Source of the DNA: Spirochaetales bacterium
GTDB taxonomy: Bacteria; Spirochaetota; Spirochaetia; ARS1246
Reading direction: 5' to 3'
Assembly (NCBI GenBank): GCA_018644745.1
Contig: JABGPX010000951.1
Coordinates: 1 to 9,764 of the forward strand
DNA: 9,764 nucleotides
Shown here: positions 5,186 through 9,764 of the stretch, one piece after another
Layout of the letters: every line of letters starts with the position of its first letter
Numbering within the stretch: the first letter of the stretch is position 1
Program-made: the position numbers and the translations under genes
Notes under the pieces: model-generated
Told to the model about the DNA's origin: nothing
What the model saw: the letters and a program-made list of their open reading frames with translations, nothing else
Databases searched by the model: none

Positions 5186-6082
5186 CTACTCTTCATCCGG
5201 AACGGATTCGACTTCCCACTGATTAGTTTCGGCGTGTCTGGTAAAACTGCAAAACGGCAGATCCCGATAGCCGCCCTCCGAAGAAGACAATCTTATTGTT
5301 TTCGTTAGGAGATTAACTTCTTGTATCCGATGCGGAATATTATTTACTTTCAACCGGCTTCCTTCAGAGGGCAATTTACCCTTTTCTTCCTTATAGAAGT
5401 CGTATTCATAGGACAGGCAGCAGAGAAGACGGCCGCAGGATCCTGATATTTTCATAGAATTTAAAGAAAGATTTTGTTCCTTTGCCATCTTTATCGATAC
5501 CGGCTTCAACTTATCGGTAATTCCATGACAGCAGTAAGCCCTGCCGCACACGGCGAGCCCGCCAAGCACTCGCGATTCGTCGCGAACGCCAATCTGCCTA
5601 AGTTCAATTCTCATCTTAAAAATCCCGACCAGATCTTTCACGAGTTCCCGGAAATCAACCCTTTCGTCAGCGGTAAAAAAGAACAGAACTTTCGATTCTT
5701 CGCTGAGGAAATGGGCCGAAACAAGCTTCATATCAAGCTTATGCTCTCGAACTTTTTCGCGGCAGATCTGCATAGCCTCTCTTTCACGATCGAGGTTCTT
5801 TTCATAAATCTGAGTATCTTTTTCGGTAGCCATGCGAATAATGTCTGAGATAGATTTTTTGTCCTGAATACGCTTCGAGCAAACCACGCCGAGGATTTTT
5901 CCGAGATCGCGGCCGTACCGGGAGTTTACGACTACCGTAGCGCCAGGCTCGATATCGCCGCTTTTCCAGCCGCATATCTGCGATTCGCTCGAATGCAGAA
6001 CCTTTATTCTATAATATTGTTTCTCGGCTTGAGGAGGCGTCACAGCCGTGCCATTCTCTGCCAGATCCTTAGTATCGCTCAC
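5186..6082 (-). CDS. ricT: RicT (YaaT)-like PSP1-domain protein, 298 aa
   Basis: The C-terminal PSP1 domain matches RicT/YaaT closely: VDFRELVKDL, then ELRQIGVRDESR (160-171), VCGRAYCC (178-185), VSIKMAKEQNLSLN (195-208) and ISGSCGRLLCCLSYE (212-226). Cysteines C179, C184, C185, C216, C221 and C222 include the positions expected for Fe-S ligands. In Bacillus subtilis RicT works with RicA and RicF in a complex carrying two [4Fe-4S] clusters that promotes maturation of many mRNAs with RNase Y. Neither partner gene is in this window. The start is GTG 6082, with AGGAG overlapping the end of yaaR, whose stop is only 14 nt upstream. The length slightly exceeds the Bacillus protein (about 275 aa); the extra residues are mainly an N-terminal tail. 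Confidence 0.92.
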   Translation of the reverse strand: MSDTKDLAENGTAVTPPQAEKQYYRIKVLHSSESQICGWKSGDIEPGATVVVNSRYGRDLGKILGVVCSKRIQDKKSISDIIRMATEKDTQIYEKNLDREREAMQICREKVREHKLDMKLVSAHFLSEESKVLFFFTADERVDFRELVKDLVGIFKMRIELRQIGVRDESRVLGGLAVCGRAYCCHGITDKLKPVSIKMAKEQNLSLNSMKISGSCGRLLCCLSYEYDFYKEEKGKLPSEGSRLKVNNIPHRIQEVNLLTKTIRLSSSEGGYRDLPFCSFTRHAETNQWEVESVPDEE

Positions 6083-6096
6083 TATTGTTATCTCTC

Positions 6097-6585
6097 CTAT
6101 CTTGTCAGATCCACCAGTAGACCATTTATTTCATCAATTCCCGCGAGTACATCAAGAGCTTCCCGCTGTCCCGCGAGCAGCCCCGAAGCAAGTCGGTCGA
6201 GTTTCTGATTTATCACCTGTACCAAAGTAAATTTTTTTTGCCTGAGAATATTCGGGCTGGAATTGCGCTCTTCAACAACCAACGCATTTTCCAGCACATA
6301 TTTCATAAATGACCGAACGGCTCCGCGATACTTACCGATGGTCGCATATGTAGCATTATCTTTCACCTGGTCGCCAATGGAGTGTACAGAATCTAGCATT
6401 TCCTCGAGGCTTGCTTCGTTAGAAATCCCGAGTTCCTCGAAGAGCATCGCGCTCTCTTCAATTTTTTCATGATTACTTATAAAAGAAGTAAATGTTGTTT
6501 TTTGAGTTGGTTTCTGCCGGCCTTTTTTCTTGCTTCGATCTGCGGGTTTGTAGCTTGCTTTCCCGGAGGGATTTATCCGTTCCAT
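6097..6585 (-). CDS. yaaR: YaaR family (DUF327) protein, 162 aa
   Basis: The protein is alpha-helical and matches YaaR/DUF327: a Lys/Pro-rich disordered N-terminus (residues 1-30), then IEESAMLFEELGISNEASLEEMLDSV and the family core IGKYRGAVRSFMKYVLENAL (83-102), and a final helical stretch. The molecular function is not known. In Bacillus yaaR lies near holB and yaaT; here yaaR and ricT are direct neighbours, which supports a functional link. The ATG lies inside the end of the bactofilin gene (13-nt overlap). A run of eight A (plus-strand T, 6232-6239) encodes part of RQKKF. Confidence 0.9.
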   Translation of the reverse strand: MERINPSGKASYKPADRSKKKGRQKPTQKTTFTSFISNHEKIEESAMLFEELGISNEASLEEMLDSVHSIGDQVKDNATYATIGKYRGAVRSFMKYVLENALVVEERNSSPNILRQKKFTLVQVINQKLDRLASGLLAGQREALDVLAGIDEINGLLVDLTR

Positions 6586-7058
6586 GAAGATAGCTCTCTC
6601 TTAATTTCACCAACAACCTGTTTGTCATCTTCTTTGGGCTCAGATCTCATAAATTTCAACGCCTCAAAGGTTTGTTCCGGTTCTACTGGTTCCATCAATA
6701 CTGATTCGCTATCTTCCTGCTTTATTAGGCAATTCCCGTTAAGGATTACGCCTTCCTCGGCGATAAGACGGGGAGAACGGATGTTGCCGATCATCATGCC
6801 CGTCGAAAGTACTATCACCTTTTCATCCGCATAAATATTTCCTCGAACTACTCCGCCGATAACTACCGTATTCGCGCGGATTGTACATTCCGCTCTTCCG
6901 CTCTTGCCGATCAGCACTTTACCGGATGTACGAATTGTTCCGGAAAAATCACCATCTATACGCAACAATCCGCTGAGATGGAGTTCGCCTCTAAAGGCCG
7001 TACCTTCACCGACTATTGAGTTTATAAAAGATCCATCTTCTATGAGATTTTCATTCAT
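6573..7058 (-). CDS. Bactofilin partnered with the M23 peptidase, 161 aa
   Basis: A second bactofilin. Core residues about 15-115 carry the beta-helix pattern: LLRIDGDFSGTIRTSGKVLIG, then VVIGGVVRGNIYADEKV, then STGMMIGNIRSPRL and VILNGNCLI. A charged C-terminal tail of about 45 residues (EDSESVLMEPVEPEQ and after) is longer than in the 858-1271 paralogue and may carry partner specificity. No membrane segment is seen. It starts 14 nt after the M23 peptidase stop and overlaps yaaR by 13 nt. In Helicobacter (CcmA with Csd proteins) and in Rhodomicrobium/Hyphomonas, a bactofilin next to an M23 peptidase controls cell curvature. A role in cell shape here is inferred from that pairing. Confidence 0.94.
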   Translation of the reverse strand: MNENLIEDGSFINSIVGEGTAFRGELHLSGLLRIDGDFSGTIRTSGKVLIGKSGRAECTIRANTVVIGGVVRGNIYADEKVIVLSTGMMIGNIRSPRLIAEEGVILNGNCLIKQEDSESVLMEPVEPEQTFEALKFMRSEPKEDDKQVVGEIKRELSSWNG

Positions 7059-7072
7059 AAGATATCCGAACT

Positions 7073-8110
7073 CTATCTAGATTCTAAACCTGGGGTTACA
7101 CTATCCGTCATTCGCAAATGAATCAACGGGTCTCGTGCCTGCGAACCTAATCTTATCTCAAAATGCAGATGGAATCCGGTCGACAAGCCGGTATTTCCAA
7201 TTGTGCCGATCTTCTGCCCCTGCACAACGGTATCGCCTTCTTTCACGTCAACCGTTCCCAAATGCGCATATTTTGTGGAAAACCCGGCCTTATGTGCGAT
7301 GACTATAAAGTTGCCGAATCCAAGCTTATCAAACTTTCTCTCGATAACCTTGCCGTTTGCCGCAGAGTATACCGGATCGTGACGTTTATTTGCGATATCA
7401 AGCCCGATATGGAGATACGTCTCCTTTGAAATCGGATGTTCCTGAAAGCCAAAATAATTTGTAATACGTCGATGCCCTTGTACCGGCCAGTAATTCGGCA
7501 GATCAGCAAGAAGCTTGCGAGTAGATTCCTGCAATTGAGTAATATCTTTCAGAGTATCGAGAGACTGCAGCATTGAATCGGATAGATTTTGCAGATCTGC
7601 AAGTTCCCTCATCAGGCTCTCATCCTGCTCCTGTATTCCAAAGAACGATGAAATATCACCATTGGTCGTGGAACGTCCGTTTTTGTCCGATTCGTCTAAA
7701 CCCAGCGTATTATGTGTAGCACTGAGCTCATCGAAGAATTTTGCCGCGGTTTTCTTAAGACTCTGCAGCTCGTCCCTAATCGATTCAAGGCTTGCTTCAC
7801 TGCTTTCCAGATTCGCGGACCTTGTCGTAAGAATTTTATTCAAGCCCGTAAACTGAGTCGTAAAAACAAGAAAAGTTCCGAGTATGCCTGTGAGCAGTAT
7901 GCAGAGGAAAACCAGCGAAAAAAGAGACAGCTTGAAATTGAATATTTTCTTCTCTGAATGAGGGATAAGCATGATTGTGAAGCGCTGTTTCCCGGTTTGT
8001 ATTATTCTGCTGAAAAAACCGGACACAGCTTTTGCGGCGCTTCTGAAAAACCTGACGAGTTCGAAAGCAATTTTGTTTTCAAACTTTTTATATTGGTTGG
8101 CTGGTGACAA
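7073..8110 (-). CDS. Membrane-anchored M23 family metallopeptidase, 345 aa
   Basis: This is a cell-wall endopeptidase (LytM/M23 type) that cuts peptide cross-links in peptidoglycan. Residues 1-58 are cytoplasmic and basic, 59-85 form one membrane helix, and 95-200 are largely coiled coil. Residues 207-333 are the catalytic domain with intact zinc and catalytic residues: H234 and D238 in HIGLD, H283 in YAHL, and H314/H316 in HLHFE. It is therefore likely active, unlike the degenerate M23 proteins that serve only as activators. The start is TTG 8110: GGAAGGAG lies 6 nt upstream and an in-frame TAG immediately precedes it. It is first in the operon with a bactofilin next; the cytoplasmic tail is the natural place for bactofilin contact, as shown for other M23 partners. 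Confidence 0.95.
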   Translation of the reverse strand: MSPANQYKKFENKIAFELVRFFRSAAKAVSGFFSRIIQTGKQRFTIMLIPHSEKKIFNFKLSLFSLVFLCILLTGILGTFLVFTTQFTGLNKILTTRSANLESSEASLESIRDELQSLKKTAAKFFDELSATHNTLGLDESDKNGRSTTNGDISSFFGIQEQDESLMRELADLQNLSDSMLQSLDTLKDITQLQESTRKLLADLPNYWPVQGHRRITNYFGFQEHPISKETYLHIGLDIANKRHDPVYSAANGKVIERKFDKLGFGNFIVIAHKAGFSTKYAHLGTVDVKEGDTVVQGQKIGTIGNTGLSTGFHLHFEIRLGSQARDPLIHLRMTDSVTPGLESR

Positions 8111-8199
8111 CTATCGCTCCTTCCTCAGGAAATCAGCCTTTCAGGTTAGAATTTCAAGGTATAGGCAAACCACTCTGGGATTCGTGATTCACGGCGTTC

Positions 8200-8228
8200 A
8201 GATTATCATGACCTGAAAACTTTGTCAA
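8200..8228 (-). promoter_or_regulatory. Promoter of the M23–bactofilin–yaaR–ricT operon
   Basis: On the minus strand a perfect -35 TTGACA (8223-8228), a 17-nt spacer and TAATCT (8200-8205); an alternative -10 GATAAT overlaps at shorter spacing. The leader to TTG 8110 is about 83 nt. The -35 boxes of this and the divergent tatD promoter are 5 nt apart. Confidence 0.65.
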
Positions 8229-8233
8229 ATATA

Positions 8234-8262
8234 TTGACTGCTCATACCCTTCATGCTATCCT
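8234..8262 (+). promoter_or_regulatory. Promoter of tatD (divergent)
   Basis: TTGACT (8234-8239), a 17-nt spacer and TATCCT (8257-8262) precede tatD. The predicted start near 8269 gives a leader of about 60 nt, with GGAAG just before ATG 8328. It lies back to back with the M23 operon promoter. Confidence 0.6.
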
Positions 8263-8327
8263 AAGAAACCTCATTAGGCAAAACCCTATTTGGTAAAGCT
8301 ATAAGTTATTCATATACTGGAAGTTAC

Positions 8328-9101
8328 ATGCAACTTTTTGATACCCATGCCCACATAGGGCTTATTAACGAAGACCCTATCGAACAGCTAATCTTAGCAC
8401 AGGAAGCTCGCCAAGAGAGTGTTAACCATATAGTCAGTATATGTAATAACCTCCATGATTTTTTCCAGATATACCGAAATCTGGAAACTGCTTCACATGT
8501 TTACCATAGTATCGGCGTTTCTCCATCAGAAGTTTCGCATCCTGGCAAAGATTGGGAGCTAAAACTCGAAGAAGGCACAAAATTAGCCCGAATTGTGGCA
8601 ATCGGTGAGATCGGCCTCGACTATTATCGGAAATTCGGCAACAAAGATGCTCAGATCGAGCTGTTTATAAGGCAGCTGGAAATCGCAGATAAATTAAATT
8701 TCCCTGTAATTATCCATAATCGGGACGCAGGGCGGGACGTTATTGAAATTCTGGCGAACAAACTGCCGGAACGCGGCGGAATACTCCACTGTTATTCCGA
8801 AGACTGGGACTACGCACAGGAAGCTCTGGACCTCAATCTCTACATTTCCTTCGCGGGCAATGTGACATACCGGAATGCCAAAAACCTTCACGAGACCGCG
8901 AAAAATATGCCCCTCGACAGGATGCTTATCGAATCCGAAAGTCCGTTCATGGTTCCCTCTGCCTATCGCGGAAAGAGGAACAAACCTTCATACCTCGGAG
9001 CGACAGCCGAATTTATAGCCGAGCTCAGAGAAGAGCCGCTCGAAGACATTACCAAGGCTCTTTTCGAGAACAGCTTGAGATTTTTCAATATAGATTCCTA
9101 A
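8328..9101 (+). CDS. tatD: TatD-family metal-dependent hydrolase, 257 aa
   Basis: The TIM-barrel metal-dependent hydrolase of the TatD/YcfH group; relatives are 3'-5' exonucleases or DNases, and some are deacylases. Metal ligands seen are H7 and H9 (FDTHAH), E94 (GEIGLDYY), H130 (IIHNRDA) and H154 (HCYS). Two departures from the family stand out. The motif usually written ETD-x-P, which carries the catalytic Asp, reads IESESPFMVP, so that Asp is Glu204. The motif usually G-x-HP reads GVSP, so the His is Ser65. All else is intact: length is normal, there is no frameshift, and the later signature PSAYRGKRNKPSYL is present. It could be an active enzyme with shifted metal use or a paralogue with changed specificity. 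GGAAG precedes the ATG. Confidence 0.93.
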   Translation: MQLFDTHAHIGLINEDPIEQLILAQEARQESVNHIVSICNNLHDFFQIYRNLETASHVYHSIGVSPSEVSHPGKDWELKLEEGTKLARIVAIGEIGLDYYRKFGNKDAQIELFIRQLEIADKLNFPVIIHNRDAGRDVIEILANKLPERGGILHCYSEDWDYAQEALDLNLYISFAGNVTYRNAKNLHETAKNMPLDRMLIESESPFMVPSAYRGKRNKPSYLGATAEFIAELREEPLEDITKALFENSLRFFNIDS

Positions 9102-9107
9102 CCTCCT

Positions 9108-9144
9108 GCTACCGTCGCGCGGCTACCGTCGCGCGGCTACCGTC
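9108..9144 (+). repeat. 14-nt tandem repeat between tatD and purF
   Basis: GCTACCGTCGCGCG is repeated perfectly at 9108-9121 and 9122-9135, with a 9-nt partial third copy (GCTACCGTC) at 9136-9144. It is GC-rich compared with its surroundings and ends immediately before a possible -35 box (9145). It starts 6 nt after the tatD stop. Confidence 0.95.
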
Positions 9145-9174
9145 TTGACCACATCCCGCGCCGGGTGATATACC
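9145..9174 (+). promoter_or_regulatory. Possible purF promoter directly against the start codon
   Basis: TTGACC (9145-9150) and TATACC (9169-9174) are separated by 18 nt. The spacer contains a small GC-rich dyad (CCCG-CGC-CGGG). The predicted transcription start falls at or next to GTG 9181, so a transcript from here would have almost no leader. Match to consensus is moderate. Confidence 0.4.
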
Positions 9175-9180
9175 AAGGCT

Positions 9181-9764
9181 GTGAAATCCCCTTCAGATTC
9201 TCTACGACACCATTGCGGTGTCGTCGGGATTTACAACCCCCATGGCGACAATATACCTGAAAAGCTGTTTTACGGCCTTTTCGCGTTGCAGCACCGAGGT
9301 CAAGAAAGCGCGGGTATTGCATATAGAAAGAATGGGAATCTCGTCTTATATAAAGATCTTGGAATGGTTGCTGCCGTACTCTCGAGATATTTGAGAGAAA
9401 AGCGGAGCTCTACTGTGGGGATCGGGCACGTTCGATATTCTACACACGGCGGAAACCTGCTCGAAAATGCACAGCCGGTTCTCGCAACCTGCAACAAGGG
9501 ACAAATCGCAATCGGCCACAACGGCAACATCTCGAACGCTGTTGACATAAACAGACGTTTGGTCGACGAAGGCTCTATTTTTCAAAGCACCTCCGATACC
9601 GAACTCATGCTGCATCTCATCGCGAAGTCAAGAAAACCTTCGTTTGACGAGGCTCTTCTGGAAACCCTCACACAGATGGAAGGTGCATACAGCTTGGTTA
9701 TTATACATGACAACTCGCTCATAGCCGTTCGTGATCCTCACGGATTTCGCCCGCTTTACATAGG
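9181..9764 (+). CDS. purF: Amidophosphoribosyltransferase, N-terminal 194 codons (runs off right edge)
   Basis: PurF makes phosphoribosylamine from PRPP and glutamine, the first committed step of purine synthesis. The visible part is the class II glutamine amidotransferase domain: CGVVGIYNP from residue 12, LQHRGQESAGI (36-46), GHVRYSTHGG (82-91), GHNGNISN (112-119) and later DPHGFRPLYI at the edge. The nucleophile is Cys12. The 11 residues before it resemble the cleavable propeptide of the Bacillus enzyme, which has the same length, so I choose GTG 9181; an in-frame TGA lies 15 nt upstream of it. No good Shine-Dalgarno is present (AAGG only 2 nt before GTG). About 60 percent of the protein, including the phosphoribosyltransferase domain, is outside. 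Confidence 0.95.
   Translation, partial: MKSPSDSLRHHCGVVGIYNPHGDNIPEKLFYGLFALQHRGQESAGIAYRKNGNLVLYKDLGMVAAVLSRYLREKRSSTVGIGHVRYSTHGGNLLENAQPVLATCNKGQIAIGHNGNISNAVDINRRLVDEGSIFQSTSDTELMLHLIAKSRKPSFDEALLETLTQMEGAYSLVIIHDNSLIAVRDPHGFRPLYI

Noticed and set aside
8111..8199. Possible leader peptide (GTG, 12 codons) or riboswitch in the M23 operon leader
   Set aside because: No ribosome binding site for the peptide and only 4-bp stems are visible; nothing matches a riboswitch I know.
1..9764. CRISPR arrays, tRNA or rRNA genes, insertion sequences and phage genes
   Set aside because: No spaced direct repeats, cloverleaf, rRNA segments, transposase motifs or terminal repeats were seen on either strand.

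Overview
The window looks like a core, mostly housekeeping stretch of a spirochaete chromosome (inferred). The grounds are the gene order rpsT – HU-family histone – lnt, a RicT (YaaT) homologue beside a YaaR/DUF327 gene, two bactofilins, an M23 peptidase, and a small TPR protein ending in the PPPEDWDGV..MK tail known from class III adenylate cyclases. I see no tRNA, rRNA, CRISPR array, insertion sequence or prophage gene. Gene density is high, with several overlapping or near-touching genes and many GTG or TTG starts.

Layout from left to right. Positions 1-4700 hold one long leftward (minus-strand) operon. It starts at a good sigma70-type promoter (4673-4701) and reads rpsT (S20), HU-family protein, lnt, a response regulator with a degenerate kinase-like tail, an orphan TPR/cyclase-tail protein, a bactofilin, and the first 280 codons of cinA, which leaves the window at position 1. 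Between 4754 and 5056 is a one-gene minus-strand unit: promoter, a palindrome at the start site, a 56-residue CxC/CxxC zinc-ribbon-like protein (short and easily missed), and a clear intrinsic terminator. Positions 5065-8239 hold a second minus-strand operon: M23 peptidase, bactofilin, YaaR, RicT, then a 15-bp inverted repeat and a weak terminator. From 8234 to the right end, genes run on the plus strand: tatD, a 14-nt tandem repeat, then purF (194 codons visible).

How the genes work together. The M23 peptidase and its bactofilin are the familiar cell-shape pair: a membrane-anchored cell-wall endopeptidase with a polymerising scaffold. YaaR and RicT follow as in the Firmicute yaaR–holB–yaaT neighbourhood, but without holB. 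The left operon joins ribosome and nucleoid proteins (S20, HU), lipoprotein maturation (Lnt), and a small signalling-to-scaffold cassette (response regulator – TPR – bactofilin).

The most unusual points are: cinA with no ATG, GTG or TTG near its natural N-terminus but a well-placed Shine-Dalgarno before an ATC; a response regulator whose tail resembles a histidine-kinase H-box with Gln in place of His; the stand-alone cyclase tail gene; a G9 run inside lnt; a hairpin over the predicted HU start; an Asp-to-Glu change at the catalytic position of TatD; a possible leaderless purF promoter; and the structured region after ricT. No wholly new multi-gene system is demonstrated. The response regulator – TPR – bactofilin cassette is the best candidate for an undescribed functional unit.
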